In this document: positions 17,773-26,221 of the stretch, piece after piece
How positions within the stretch are numbered: the stretch's first letter is position 1
Layout of the letters: every line of letters begins with the position of its first letter
From: Sphingomonas sp. 67-36
Lineage (GTDB): Bacteria; Pseudomonadota; Alphaproteobacteria; Sphingomonadales; Sphingomonadaceae
DNA length: 64,000 bases
Direction of reading: 5' to 3'
Assembly: GCA_001897375.1 (NCBI GenBank)
Contig: MKSU01000004.1
Span: 353,621-417,620, forward strand
Notes under the pieces: model-generated
The model's input: the letters and a program-made list of their open reading frames with translations, nothing else
Databases searched by the model: none
Told to the model about the DNA's origin: nothing
Position numbers and translations under genes: made by a program

Positions 17773-18236
17773 AGGCGGATGCCGCCACGGCCAAGATCGC
17801 CGAACTGGTGCTTGTCGGCCACCACGTCCGAAGGATCGCCGCCGCGCTCGGCGCGGGCGAAGACGACGGTGCCGACCGGCTTCTTCTCCGATCCGCCGCC
17901 CGGCCCGGCGACGCCGGTGATCGCCACCGCGACATCGGCATGGGTGGCCTCCAGCGCGCCCTGCGCCATGCTCCATGCGACCGCGATCGATACGGCGCCG
18001 AACGTCTCGATCACGTCGTTGCTGACATTGAGCAGCGCGAGCTTGGCGTCGTTGGAATAAGTGACGAGGCTCGCCTCCAGCACGTCCGACGAGCCGGGAA
18101 TCTCGGTGAGCGCGGCCGCGACCAGCCCGCCGGTGCAGCTTTCCGCGATGGCGATGCGGCGCCCGGCGGCGCGATTCGCTTCCACCACGCGCGCGGCGGC
18201 GGCGGTGAGTTCGGGAGGGAGGACGCTATCGGTCAT
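17706..18236 (-). CDS. pncC: CinA-family nicotinamide-nucleotide amidohydrolase
   Basis: Deamidates nicotinamide mononucleotide in pyridine-nucleotide salvage. The protein of about 176 residues corresponds to the C-terminal CinA domain alone, as in E. coli PncC. The catalytic region AIAESCTGGLVAAALTEIPGSSDVLEASLVTYSNDAKLALL holds the Ser/Thr and Tyr, followed by ITGVAGPGGGSEKKPVGTVVFA. The start at 18236 is the ATG overlapping the stop of the preceding gene (ATGA). Its 3' end overlaps the convergent RatA/Coq10-type gene by 67 bases. Confidence 0.93.
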   Translation of the reverse strand: MTDSVLPPELTAAAARVVEANRAAGRRIAIAESCTGGLVAAALTEIPGSSDVLEASLVTYSNDAKLALLNVSNDVIETFGAVSIAVAWSMAQGALEATHADVAVAITGVAGPGGGSEKKPVGTVVFARAERGGDPSDVVADKHQFGDLGRGGIRLQAALCALDLLMPPSPEAPTAP

Positions 18237-18757
18237 TGGGACACCGTGGGACATACCGGAAGATCGGGAACGGCGGCAACCTGCTTCCCGCGTGACTTCC
18301 TGGCTTTCAGATATTGCAGCGTGGCGACGATGATCCCCGCCGTGTTACGCGCGGGCAGCGGCTCCAGCAGCGTCACCAGCCGGTCGATCGTCGGGCAGTC
18401 GCCGGGCTGGACATGGCCGACGATCTGCGGCGCGAAGATCGAGGTGAGCAGCGGCCGCGCGTAATCGGACTGGAGCAGCATATCGACCGCCGGATCGCTC
18501 AATTTGACGATTGCGGCGCGGGCGGCTGGCCATGCCGAGTCGGCGGCGGCCTCATACCGCGCGAGGAAGGCGCTGCTCGGCCGCCGGACGAGGCTGGCGG
18601 GCGGCAGCGCGGTGCAGACGCGCCCGGTCTCGCGGATGATATCCGGCATGGCGACCAGTGCGATCGCCTCCGCATCGGAGGCGGTGAGACAGGGGGCCTG
18701 CGCGCTGGCGGCGGCGGGCATGGCGATCAGCGCCAGCAGCGCGGCGAGGCGCTTCAC
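18233..18757 (-). CDS. hypothetical secreted protein
   Basis: Protein of 174 residues with a clear signal peptide (MKRLAALLALIAMPAAASAQA, cleavage after about residue 20). The mature part is mostly helical, with Cys residues in PCLTASDAE, RVCTALPP, GDCPTIDRL and the C-terminal LPVCPTVSQ that could form two disulfides in the periplasm. I recognise no family. It overlaps ispDF upstream and pncC downstream by 4 bases each, so it is the middle gene of an ispDF transcript. Confidence 0.7.
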   Translation of the reverse strand: MKRLAALLALIAMPAAASAQAPCLTASDAEAIALVAMPDIIRETGRVCTALPPASLVRRPSSAFLARYEAAADSAWPAARAAIVKLSDPAVDMLLQSDYARPLLTSIFAPQIVGHVQPGDCPTIDRLVTLLEPLPARNTAGIIVATLQYLKARKSRGKQVAAVPDLPVCPTVSQ

Positions 18758-19878
18758 AGCGCGCTTCCCGGCAGCGTCGCGGTGACGACGGCCTGCGCCG
18801 CGATGCCCTCGCCACGGCCGGTGAAACCGAGGCGCTCGGTGGTGGTGGCCTTCACGCTGATCCGATCGGTCGAAAGCTCAAGAAGTTCCGCGATCCGCGC
18901 CCGGATCGTCTCGCGATGCGGGCCGATCTTCGGCGCCTCGCAGATCAGGGTGAGGTCGACGAAGGTGACGCGGCCGCCGCGCGCCCGGAGCAGCGAGAGG
19001 GCGTGACGCAGGAATTGCCCCGATTCGGCTCCGCGCCATTGCGGGTCGCTCGGCGGAAAATGCATCCCGATATCGCCCGCCGCGATCGTGCCGAGCAGCG
19101 CATCGGTGATGGCGTGGAGCGCCACGTCCGCGTCGCTATGCCCCGACAGGCCCTGATGGTGCGGGATGAGCATGCCGCCCAGCCACAATTGCTCCCCGTC
19201 GGCGAGGCGGTGGACGTCGAAGCCCAGCGCCGAGCGGGTCTCCATGCCCAGTCGCGCCTCGGCAGCGGCGATGTCGCCCGGCCAGGTGATCTTTTCCAGC
19301 ATCGCATCGCCCTGCACCAGCGCGACCGATCCGCCAAGGGCGCGGACCATCTGCGCATCGTCGGTGGCATCGCCGCCGGCCCAGCGGCGATGCGCATCGG
19401 CCAGCGATGCGTAACGAAAGGCCTGCGGCGTCTGCACGCGATGGAGCGATTCGCGCGGCACCGTCTCGCCGTCGTCGCGCACCAAAGTATCGGCCACCGG
19501 CAGCACCGGCACCGCGCCGTCATGCGAATCGAGCGCGGCGAGCAGCCGGTCGATCACGGCGGCGGGGAGAAAGGGGCGCGCCGCGTCGTGCACCAGAATA
19601 CGGTCGGCGCCGGCCAGCGCGGCCAACCCGGCGGCGACGGACTCGCGGCGCGTCGCCCCGCCGGCGATGCTGGCCGCGCCGGGCAACGCCTCGGCGAACA
19701 GAGCCTCCTGCCCCGCGCCGATCGCGATTAGCACCGTGTCGATCTTCGGATGGCGGCTGAGCGCTTCGTGGCTCCACGCCAGCATCGCGCGGCCGCCGAT
19801 CGCGGCATATTGCTTGGGCAGGGCAGCGCCGGTGCGCTCCCCCTTGCCGGCGGCGACGATCAGGGCGACGGTCTTCAT
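18754..19878 (-). CDS. ispDF: bifunctional IspD-IspF enzyme
   Basis: Two steps of the MEP isoprenoid pathway in one chain: MEP cytidylyltransferase (IspD, about 1-215) and MECDP synthase (IspF, about 217-374). IspD shows ALIVAAGKGERTGAALPKQY and ILVHDAARPFLP. IspF shows RSALGFDVHRLADGEQLWLGGM with the metal Asp-x-His, then GLSGHSDADVALHAITDALLG and IGMHFPPSDPQWRG, and ends VKATTTERLGFTGRGEGIAAQAV. The fusion is common in alphaproteobacteria, where IspE is thought to bridge the non-consecutive steps. Dxr at 50.4 kb and UppS at 48.9 kb act in the same route. Confidence 0.97.
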   Translation of the reverse strand: MKTVALIVAAGKGERTGAALPKQYAAIGGRAMLAWSHEALSRHPKIDTVLIAIGAGQEALFAEALPGAASIAGGATRRESVAAGLAALAGADRILVHDAARPFLPAAVIDRLLAALDSHDGAVPVLPVADTLVRDDGETVPRESLHRVQTPQAFRYASLADAHRRWAGGDATDDAQMVRALGGSVALVQGDAMLEKITWPGDIAAAEARLGMETRSALGFDVHRLADGEQLWLGGMLIPHHQGLSGHSDADVALHAITDALLGTIAAGDIGMHFPPSDPQWRGAESGQFLRHALSLLRARGGRVTFVDLTLICEAPKIGPHRETIRARIAELLELSTDRISVKATTTERLGFTGRGEGIAAQAVVTATLPGSAL

Positions 19879-19886
19879 GGCGCGGC

Positions 19887-19915
19887 GCCTTAGTCCGGGA
19901 GCAGGCGGCGGGCAA
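19887..19915 (-). promoter_or_regulatory. ispDF promoter, predicted leaderless start
   Basis: TTGCCCG (19915-19909), 14 bases, ACTAAGGC (19894-19887) on the minus strand, then the ATG 8 bases later. The hexamers are 17 bases apart. It lies directly after the terminator of the RNA candidate at 19921-20060, so that RNA should end before ispDF begins. Confidence 0.45.
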
Positions 19916-19920
19916 TGGAA

Positions 19921-20060
19921 GGGAAAATCCGGGGCGGCCAGACAGGGGGAGGGCCGCCCCGTAGTTCAGGGAACGACCGGGAAAAGGGAGACCCGGCCAC
20001 CGTCGGTGCGAGGGGACGCCACCGACGCATCAAGGGCTAGGCCCGCGATGTTGCGGGAAT
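19921..20060 (-). ncRNA. candidate small RNA with four hairpins and C-rich loops
   Basis: No gene covers this stretch, yet the minus strand folds into four consecutive perfect stems. They are 20057-20053/20046-20042 (5 bp), 20027-20020/20008-20001 (8 bp), 19996-19992/19981-19977 (5 bp) and 19960-19952/19939-19931 (9 bp). The second to fourth loops read GCGUCCCCUCG, UCUCCCUUUU and CUCCCCCUGUCU. Each exposes a UCCC core able to pair with Shine-Dalgarno sequences, as in known anti-SD small RNAs. The last stem is followed by GGATTTTCCC and acts as a terminator. The 5' end is uncertain: a -10-like CCTAGCCC at 20041-20034 would start transcription near 20028 and leave three hairpins. No Rfam family is recognised by eye. 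Confidence 0.6.
19924..19960 (-). terminator. intrinsic terminator of the small RNA candidate
   Basis: GGGGCGGCC (19960-19952), a 12-base loop and GGCCGCCCC (19939-19931) form a perfect 9-bp GC stem; TTTT follows at 19927-19924. The orientation only makes sense for a minus-strand transcript starting between here and the MFS gene. Confidence 0.6.
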
Positions 20061-20133
20061 GTGTCTGCGGAGAACGATCGTGTTTCCGCCGCGAAATGTT
20101 GACGCATCGGCGATCAGCGGGGATGGAAGGCGC

Positions 20134-21423
20134 ATGACATCGGCCGCCTCGACCCGCCGCATCCTGATCGCCAGCCTCGTCGGCACGACGGTCGAATTCT
20201 ATGATTTCTATATCTATGCCACCGCCGCCGCATTGGTGTTCGGCCCGCTGTTTTTCCCGGCGGAGAGCGCCTCGGTGCAGCTCCTTTCCTCCTATGCCAG
20301 CCTCGCGGTGGCGTTCATCGCGCGGCCGGTGGGGGCGTGGGTGTTCGGCCATTATGGCGACCGGATCGGGCGGAAATCCACGCTCGTCGCCTCGCTGATG
20401 CTGATGGGCGGATCGACCCTCGCGATCGCCTTCCTGCCCGTTTACGCGACGATCGGCTGGTGGGCGCCATTGCTGTTGTGCGTGCTGCGCTTCGGCCAGG
20501 GATTCGGCCTTGGCGGCGAGTGGGGCGGGGCGGCGCTGCTCGCGGTGGAGAATGCGCCGCCGGGATGGCGCGGGCGCTACGGCATGGTGCCGCAGCTCGG
20601 CGCGCCGATCGGCTTCATTGCCGCGAACGGGCTGTTCCTCGTCATCGGCCTGATGATGACGCCGGCCGATTTCATGGCATGGGGCTGGCGCGTGCCGTTC
20701 CTGCTCTCGGTCGTGCTGGTCGGGCTGGGGCTGTGGGTGCGGCTGCGCATCGCCGAGACGCCGGCCTTCGCGAAGATGCTGCAGGAAGGCCCGCCGCCCG
20801 CCGTACCGATGGGCGAGTTGCTGCGCGATCACTGGCGCACCGCGCTGGGCGGCACGTTCGGCGCGATCGCCTGTTTCGCGGTCTATTATATCGCGACCGC
20901 CTTCGCGCTCGGTTATGCCACCACTACGCTCGGGATCGACCGGCAGACCTTCCTTGCGCTCCAGCTCGGCGCGATCCTGTTCATGGCGGTGGGGATCGTG
21001 CTTTCGGGCATCTGGGCGGATCGCAGCTCGCCGGCGAACGTGCTGACCTGGGGTTGCATCGGCGCGATCCTCGCCGGGTTCCTGCTGGTGCCGGGGCTTG
21101 GCTCCGGCTCGCTGGCGACGATCTTCGCCGCGCTGGCCTTCGCCTTGCTGGTGATGGGGTTCGTCTATGGCCCGCTCGGCGCGTGGTTGCCGGGGCTGTT
21201 CCCGGCGCGGGTGCGCTACACGGGCGTGAGCCTTGCCTTCAACATGGCGGGGATCATCGGCGGCGGGCTGACCCCGGTGGCCGCGCAATGGCTGTCCCAG
21301 CGCGGCGGCGGGGTCGCGGCGGTCGGCCTCTATCTCGCGGTGGCGGCGCTGCTGAGCCTGATCGCGCTGGTCGCGCTGCGCCCGCGACGCGGCGTCGCGC
21401 CGATGGTGGTCGAGGGGCCTTAG
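20134..21423 (+). CDS. MFS transporter, metabolite:H+ symporter type
   Basis: Inner-membrane protein of 429 residues with 12 hydrophobic segments. It begins RRILIASLVGTTVEFYDFYIYATAAALVFGPLFFP, the hallmark start of the MHS family (ProP, KgtP, ShiA). The loop between segments 2 and 3 is FGHYGDRIGRKSTLVASLM, and RFGQGFGLGGEWGGAALLAVENAPPGWRG follows. Family members move small acids or osmolytes; the substrate is unknown. The ATG at 20134 has GGAAGG 7 bases before it, while the longer frame from 20059 would lie inside the RNA-rich spacer. The last 4 bases overlap the convergent rsmD stop. Confidence 0.88.
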   Translation: MTSAASTRRILIASLVGTTVEFYDFYIYATAAALVFGPLFFPAESASVQLLSSYASLAVAFIARPVGAWVFGHYGDRIGRKSTLVASLMLMGGSTLAIAFLPVYATIGWWAPLLLCVLRFGQGFGLGGEWGGAALLAVENAPPGWRGRYGMVPQLGAPIGFIAANGLFLVIGLMMTPADFMAWGWRVPFLLSVVLVGLGLWVRLRIAETPAFAKMLQEGPPPAVPMGELLRDHWRTALGGTFGAIACFAVYYIATAFALGYATTTLGIDRQTFLALQLGAILFMAVGIVLSGIWADRSSPANVLTWGCIGAILAGFLLVPGLGSGSLATIFAALAFALLVMGFVYGPLGAWLPGLFPARVRYTGVSLAFNMAGIIGGGLTPVAAQWLSQRGGGVAAVGLYLAVAALLSLIALVALRPRRGVAPMVVEGP

Positions 21424-21959
21424 CTCAACCGAAGCAGCGTAAGCCGCGCGCGGCCGTGCTTGCGATCCGCGTCGATCGTGAAGCCGGCGACGTCGACCGG
21501 CTCGTTATGTGCGGTCTCGATGCTGACCCACGTCCCCGCGCCGACCCAGCCGAGCCGCGCCAGCCGATCGAGCGCGACATTGCCCGCGCCGGTGCCATAG
21601 GGCGGGTCCATCAGGATCAGGTCGAGCGGCTGCGACGCCTGCGTAAGCGACAGGACGGAGGTGGCGCGGACTTCCGCACCGCTTGCGCCGAGCTTGGCGA
21701 TATTGGCGCGCAGCGCGTCGAGCGCGGCCTTGTCCTGCTCGACGAACAGGCAATGCCCGGCGCCGCGCGACAGCGCCTCCAGCCCGAGCGCGCCGGAGCC
21801 GGCGAACAGGTCCGCCACGGCCAGCCCCTCGAAGCTGCCGACGCGGCTGGCGAGCATCGAAAACAGCGCCTCGCGCGTGCGATCGGTGGTGGGGCGGGTG
21901 GCGTCCCCCCTGGGCGCGACGAGCTGGCGGCCGCGCCACTGGCCGGCGATGATCCTCAT
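21420..21959 (-). CDS. rsmD: 16S rRNA (guanine966-N2)-methyltransferase
   Basis: Modifies G966 of 16S rRNA during 30S assembly. The 179-residue protein begins MRIIAGQWRGRQLVAPRGDATRPTTDRTREALFSML, the usual RsmD start. SAM-binding is at VADLFAGSGALGLEALSRGA and the catalytic motif DPPYG is in LDLILMDPPYGTGAG. The start overlaps the rluB stop (ATGA), giving a two-gene rRNA-modification operon. Confidence 0.96.
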   Translation of the reverse strand: MRIIAGQWRGRQLVAPRGDATRPTTDRTREALFSMLASRVGSFEGLAVADLFAGSGALGLEALSRGAGHCLFVEQDKAALDALRANIAKLGASGAEVRATSVLSLTQASQPLDLILMDPPYGTGAGNVALDRLARLGWVGAGTWVSIETAHNEPVDVAGFTIDADRKHGRARLTLLRLS

Positions 21960-22939
21960 TTGCGCGGTCTCGCCGGGCCGGAGCGTGGCTTGGGCTTCGC
22001 CCAGCCGGTCTTGCGGCGCGGCGGACGTGCCGGACGGGCGGGGCGTTCCGCCGTCGGGGTCGGTGTTTCGACGCGCGCTTCGGCCGGTTTGCGCGTTTCG
22101 GCCGGCTTGCGCGGTGCGGTCGGCGCGCGGCGGGGCGCGCGTCGTGCCGGTGACGCGTCGGTTGAGACCGCGATCGGTTCGGGCTTCGGCCCCTTGCGGT
22201 CGAGCGACTGGCGGAAGGCGACCAGATCATGCTGCCGTACCTCGCCGATGCCGCCGGCCGGCAGATCGCCGAGCACGAACGGGCCGTAGCGGATGCGGAT
22301 CAGCCGGTTAACCTCCAGCCCGAGATGCTCGAGCACGCGGCGGACCTCGCGATTCTTGCCCTCGGTCAGGATCATCTCGATCCACAGGTTCGCGCCGGTG
22401 CGCCGCTCGATATTCGCGTCGATCGAGCCGTAGCGGACGCCGTCGATCTCCACGCCCTCGATCAGCGATTCGAGCTGCGGCTGCGACACCTGGCCGAAGG
22501 CGCGCGCGCGATAGGCGCGCTCCACGCCGGTCGAGGGCAGCTCCAGCTGCCGCTTCAACTCGCCGTCGTTGGTCATCAGCAGCAGGCCCTCGGTACTATA
22601 ATCGAGTCGGCCGATGGGCACGAGGCGCGGCAGGTCCTTGGGCAAGCGGTCGTAGATTGTCGGCCGGCCGCGCGGATCGCGCTCCGTGGTGAGCACGCCG
22701 GCCGGCTTGTGGAACAGGAACAGTCGCGCGGGCACCGCCGCCGCGACCGGCTGGCCGTCGACCGTCACGCCATGGAGCGAGGCGAGCAAGGTCGCGGGCG
22801 TCTCGATCGTCGCGCCGTCCTTCGCGACGCGACCCTCCTCGATCATCCGCTCCACCTCGCGGCGCGAGGCGACTCCGGCGCGGGCGAGGAGCTTGGCGAT
22901 GCGCTGCATGGGGCGCTGGTCTGACGGGCGGCTCGGCAT
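21956..22939 (-). CDS. rluB: 23S rRNA pseudouridine synthase, RluB/RsuA family
   Basis: Makes pseudouridine in rRNA. The protein of about 327 residues has an S4 RNA-binding domain (QRIAKLLARAGVASRREVERMIEEGRV), then the synthase domain with catalytic Asp in PIGRLDYSTEGLLLMTNDGEL, and NREVRRVLEHLGLEVNRLIRIRYGPF. After residue 245 comes a basic, Pro/Arg/Lys-rich tail of about 75 residues, common in alphaproteobacterial members and probably an RNA-binding extension. ATGs at 22939, 22909 and 23035 are possible; none has a strong ribosome site. I chose 22939, which gives a short N terminus before the S4 domain. Confidence 0.9.
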   Translation of the reverse strand: MPSRPSDQRPMQRIAKLLARAGVASRREVERMIEEGRVAKDGATIETPATLLASLHGVTVDGQPVAAAVPARLFLFHKPAGVLTTERDPRGRPTIYDRLPKDLPRLVPIGRLDYSTEGLLLMTNDGELKRQLELPSTGVERAYRARAFGQVSQPQLESLIEGVEIDGVRYGSIDANIERRTGANLWIEMILTEGKNREVRRVLEHLGLEVNRLIRIRYGPFVLGDLPAGGIGEVRQHDLVAFRQSLDRKGPKPEPIAVSTDASPARRAPRRAPTAPRKPAETRKPAEARVETPTPTAERPARPARPPRRKTGWAKPKPRSGPARPRK

Positions 22940-23033
22940 GACGTGGCTGATACATTGCTTGCGTTGCATGCGCGAAAAAATTTGCGTCGAAAGTGCAATC
23001 GCGGCGTTAAGGCGCTGGGGTTTGGCAGGCGGC

Positions 23034-23498
23034 ATGATTCACACGATGTTGTTCGAGCGGAAAAAGCGGCGGATCACGCGCCTCCTGCTGGTCGAGGACG
23101 AGCCGCTCGTCGCGTTCGATGCCGAGCATCTGCTGATCGCGGAACATTATGAGGTGATCGCCACCGTCGATCGCGTCGCGCGGGCGGTGGCGATTATCGG
23201 TGACGGGCGGGCGATCGATCTCGTGCTGGTCGATGTGGAACTGGCCGACGGCAGCGGCGTGGACGTGGCGCGGGCGGCGGCCGGGCGCGGCATCCCGGTG
23301 CTGTTCGTCACCGCCAATTGCCCGGCCGAGGCTTCGGCGCTCGCGGTCGGCTGCCTCGTCAAGCCGTTCGCCCAGCGTGACCTGCTGGCGGCGATCCGCG
23401 CGATCGAGGCGACGCTGGATGGCGCCGCGCCGCGCCGCCTGCCGAGCGGTTTCCGCCTGTTCGCGCAGGCCGGCTTGTCCGAACCCGACGCGGCCTAG
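23034..23498 (+). CDS. stand-alone response regulator receiver protein
   Basis: Protein of about 154 residues with one receiver domain and no output domain. The acidic pair is in LLLVEDEP, the phospho-acceptor Asp in DLVLVDVELADG, the conserved Thr in VLFVTAN and the Lys in CLVKPF. Such single-domain regulators pass phosphate in relays or act by protein contact. No kinase gene is in the window, so its partner is unknown. The start at 23034 or 23046 is open; GGCAGGCGGC favours 23034. The 3' end overlaps the next minus-strand gene by 4 bases. Confidence 0.85.
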   Translation: MIHTMLFERKKRRITRLLLVEDEPLVAFDAEHLLIAEHYEVIATVDRVARAVAIIGDGRAIDLVLVDVELADGSGVDVARAAAGRGIPVLFVTANCPAEASALAVGCLVKPFAQRDLLAAIRAIEATLDGAAPRRLPSGFRLFAQAGLSEPDAA

Positions 23499-23929
23499 CG
23501 GAAGATCGGCCGTCCTTCGTCGGCGAAGGCCGCGGAAACGGCGGCGATGCTCGCCAGCACCCCGTCCGGCCGGCGGATGCCGAGCAGGTCGCCGAGCAGC
23601 AATGCGGCGATGTCGGGCGCGGTCTCGACGCGCGCGATGGTGGTCAGCAGCGCCGACTCGGCCACCGTCATCCGCGCGCAGCAGCACGGCGCGATCGCGA
23701 TCGGCACCGCAGCGTTGCCGGCGAGATCGGCCATCAGCGCGCGCAGCAGGGTGAGCGGCCGGCGGAACCCTTCGCGGAACAGGGTGAACATCGCGTGCGC
23801 CGCGCGGGCGTCGGCGAGGCCGTGCGCGCCCATTCGCCGGATCGCGAACAGCAGCACGCGCGCGTTTGGGCATGACGGCAACGGATAGGGGAGCGCGGTG
23901 GCGGCGGTGGTAGCGGCAGGCAAGGTCAT
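23495..23929 (-). CDS. DUF6628-like protein of sphingomonads
   Basis: Protein of 144 residues that I recall as resembling DUF6628, a family of unknown function. Visible features are RVLLFAIRRMGAHGLADARAAHAMFTLFREGFRRPLTLLRALMADLA (amphipathic helices) and the striking AIAPCCCARMTVAE, three adjacent cysteines that might bind a metal or a cluster. The C-terminal half is Ala/Leu-rich helix. A ribosome site AGAGGA lies 10 bases before the ATG. A Fur-box-like palindrome covers its promoter, which points to metal control; that link is inferred. Confidence 0.72.
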   Translation of the reverse strand: MTLPAATTAATALPYPLPSCPNARVLLFAIRRMGAHGLADARAAHAMFTLFREGFRRPLTLLRALMADLAGNAAVPIAIAPCCCARMTVAESALLTTIARVETAPDIAALLLGDLLGIRRPDGVLASIAAVSAAFADEGRPIFR

Positions 23930-23961
23930 AACGGACGATTCCTCTCGTCCACGACCTTCGC

Positions 23962-23989
23962 GGTTCAGCTATTGCAAGTCAATCGCAAT
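23962..23989 (-). promoter_or_regulatory. promoter with Fur-like 19-bp palindrome
   Basis: The sequence ATTGCAAGTCAATCGCAAT (23971-23989) has inverted outer arms ATTGC/GCAAT and near-symmetric inner bases, a size typical of Fur-family operators. On the minus strand it covers TTGCGAT (-35-like, 23988-23982) and reaches toward GCTGAACC (-10-like, 23969-23962). A bound repressor would shut off the DUF6628-like gene 42 bases away. Confidence 0.45.
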
Positions 23990-23998
23990 TAGAAAAGA

Positions 23999-25348
23999 TC
24001 AGTCCGGCGGCTCATCGTTCGCGGCAAGCACCTCGCCGGCGAGGTAGAGCGAGCCGGCGACCAGCACCGATTCGCCGGCGCCGAAGTGGGCGAGTTGGTC
24101 GAACGCCGCCGCCACATCGTCCGCCGTCGTTGCCGTTGACGCGCCATACTGCCGCGCCAATTCCGTGAGCGCGGCGGGCGGGTGGCAAGCGTGGTGCGGC
24201 ACCGGTACGGCGATGACGTGGCAGTCCGCGCGGCCGCCGATCAGGTGGCGGAGCACGCCCTTCGCGTCCTTGTTGGCGAGCATTCCGATGACGATCGCCG
24301 TGGGCGCGCCTTCCCCCCACGACCCGGCGATCGCGGCGGCGGCGGATTCGTTGTGTGCGCCGTCGAGCCACACGCCGAAGCGGCGCTGCGCCGGACGGAG
24401 GCGGCGGACGAGCGGGCCGTCGCCGAGCCGCTGCATCCGCGCCGGCCATCTCGCCGCGCGGATGCCCGCCGCCAGCGCGGCAGGATCGACGCGCACCGCC
24501 TGCTGATGCCGCAGCATGGCGACGGCCAGTCCTGCGTTGGCGGTCTGATATGGACCGGCGAGAGCGGGGCAGGGAAGCGTGAGTTCACCGGCGGCGTCGC
24601 GATAGCGTAGCGAATCGCCCTCTGGCGCGATCTCCCATTCCGCGCCGCGCACGACGAGCGGCGCGCCGCGCTTGCTCGCCACGGCGGCGATGCTCGCGGC
24701 GACCGAAGCAGGGTAATGTTGCGTGACCAGCGGGACACCGGGCTTGGCGATGCCCGCCTTCTCGAAACCGATGCGGTCGAGCGGTTCGGGCGGAGTGCCG
24801 GCTTCCTCCGCGAGCAGGAACGCCTCGTGGTCGATGCCGAGCGCGGCGATGCCGCACACCGCCGGCTTCGGAATGACGTTGGTGGCGTCGAGCCGTCCGC
24901 CCAGCCCGACCTCGATCACGCAGGCGTCGGCGGGGGTGCGCACGAAGGCGAGGAAAGCGGCCGCAGTCGTCACCTCGAAGAAGCTCGCGCCGATCTCGCC
25001 GCTGGCGTCGAGCACCTCTGCCAGCAGCGGGGCGAGCGCGGCGTCCTCGATCAGCTTCCCCGCAACGCGGATGCGCTCGTTGAAGCGCACGAGATGCGGG
25101 CTGGTATAGGCATGGACGCGATGCCCCGCCGCCTCCAGCGCCGCGCGCAGGAAGGCGCAGGTCGATCCCTTGCCGTTGGTGCCCGCGACGTGGAACACCG
25201 GCGGCAGGCTGAGGTGCGGGTTGCCGACCCGCTCCAGCAGCCGCGTGATCCGCCCCAGCCCCAGCACGTCCGCGCCGGGCGAGAGCGACCACAGGCGGTC
25301 GAGTTGCGCCTGCACCGCCGGGTCGGCGGATATCGCGTGATCCGCCAT
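23999..25348 (-). CDS. folC: dihydrofolate/folylpolyglutamate synthase
   Basis: Adds glutamate to dihydropteroate and folates. The 449-residue protein has the Mur-ligase ATP site HVAGTNGKGSTCAFLRAAL, then AYTSPHLVRFNERIRV, CVIEVGLGGRLDATNVI and the C-terminal VWLDGAHNESAAAAIAGSW. It is the last gene of the long minus-strand run and starts 13 bases after accD. Confidence 0.95.
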   Translation of the reverse strand: MADHAISADPAVQAQLDRLWSLSPGADVLGLGRITRLLERVGNPHLSLPPVFHVAGTNGKGSTCAFLRAALEAAGHRVHAYTSPHLVRFNERIRVAGKLIEDAALAPLLAEVLDASGEIGASFFEVTTAAAFLAFVRTPADACVIEVGLGGRLDATNVIPKPAVCGIAALGIDHEAFLLAEEAGTPPEPLDRIGFEKAGIAKPGVPLVTQHYPASVAASIAAVASKRGAPLVVRGAEWEIAPEGDSLRYRDAAGELTLPCPALAGPYQTANAGLAVAMLRHQQAVRVDPAALAAGIRAARWPARMQRLGDGPLVRRLRPAQRRFGVWLDGAHNESAAAAIAGSWGEGAPTAIVIGMLANKDAKGVLRHLIGGRADCHVIAVPVPHHACHPPAALTELARQYGASTATTADDVAAAFDQLAHFGAGESVLVAGSLYLAGEVLAANDEPPD

Positions 25349-25361
25349 CTTCGCGACCGGC

Positions 25362-26219
25362 TCAGGCGGCGGCGCGCCGGTGGCAGAGGTAGGCGATCAC
25401 CGTCGCCAGTTGCGCGCGCAGATCCTTGCGGTGGACGATCATGTCGAGCATCCCGTGCTCGAGCAGATATTCCGAGGTCTGGAAATCGTCCGGCAGCTTC
25501 TCGCGGATCGTATTCTCGATCACGCGCCGGCCGGTGAAGGCGAGCATCGCCTTCGGTTCGGCGATGTGGATGTCGCCGAGCATGGCATAGGCTGCCATCA
25601 CCCCGCCTGAGGTGGGATCGGTCAGCACGACGATATAAGGCAGGCCCGCGTCGTGGAGCATCTGGATCGCGACGGTGGAGCGCGGCATCTGCATCAGGCT
25701 GAGGATGCCTTCCTGCATCCGCGCGCCGCCCGACGCGGTGAAGACGATATAGGGCGCCTTGTCCGCGATCGCCGCCTCGACGCCCTGGATGAACGCCTCG
25801 CCGACCGCCTGACCCATCGAGCCGCCCATGAAGGCGAAATCCTGCACGCCGATCACGACGCGATGGCCCTCGATCGTGCCGCGCGCGTTGATGAAGGCGT
25901 CGCTCTCGCCGGTCTGGGCGCGGGCGGCCTTCAGACGCTCGGTGTACCGCTTCGAATCGCGGAACCTGAGCGGGTCTTCCGGGGTGCGCGGCGCGGGCAG
26001 TTCGACGCAGCTTCCCTCGTCCAGCAGTTGCGCGAAACGCTGCTTCGGGCCAATCCGCTCATGGTGATCGCATTTCGGGCAGACGCTGAGATTCTCCTCC
26101 AGCTCCTTGGTGAAGACCATCTGCCCGCATCCCTTGCACTTGTGCCAGAGAGTGTCGGGGGTGTCCTTCTTCGGGATGACGGAGGACAGGGCGTTGCGGA
26201 CGCTCGAAAGCCAGCTCAT
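25362..26219 (-). CDS. accD: acetyl-CoA carboxylase carboxyltransferase subunit beta
   Basis: Beta subunit of the carboxyltransferase half of acetyl-CoA carboxylase, first step of fatty acid synthesis. The 285-residue protein has the zinc ribbon Cys28, Cys31, Cys47 and Cys50 (CKGCGQMVF and [10 protein letters not shown]). A crotonase-like core follows with [25 protein letters not shown] and [20 protein letters not shown]. It follows trpA by 2 bases, an order (trpFBA-accD-folC) found in many proteobacteria. Confidence 0.97.
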   Translation of the reverse strand: MSWLSSVRNALSSVIPKKDTPDTLWHKCKGCGQMVFTKELEENLSVCPKCDHHERIGPKQRFAQLLDEGSCVELPAPRTPEDPLRFRDSKRYTERLKAARAQTGESDAFINARGTIEGHRVVIGVQDFAFMGGSMGQAVGEAFIQGVEAAIADKAPYIVFTASGGARMQEGILSLMQMPRSTVAIQMLHDAGLPYIVVLTDPTSGGVMAAYAMLGDIHIAEPKAMLAFTGRRVIENTIREKLPDDFQTSEYLLEHGMLDMIVHRKDLRAQLATVIAYLCHRRAAA

Positions 26220-26221
26220 TT

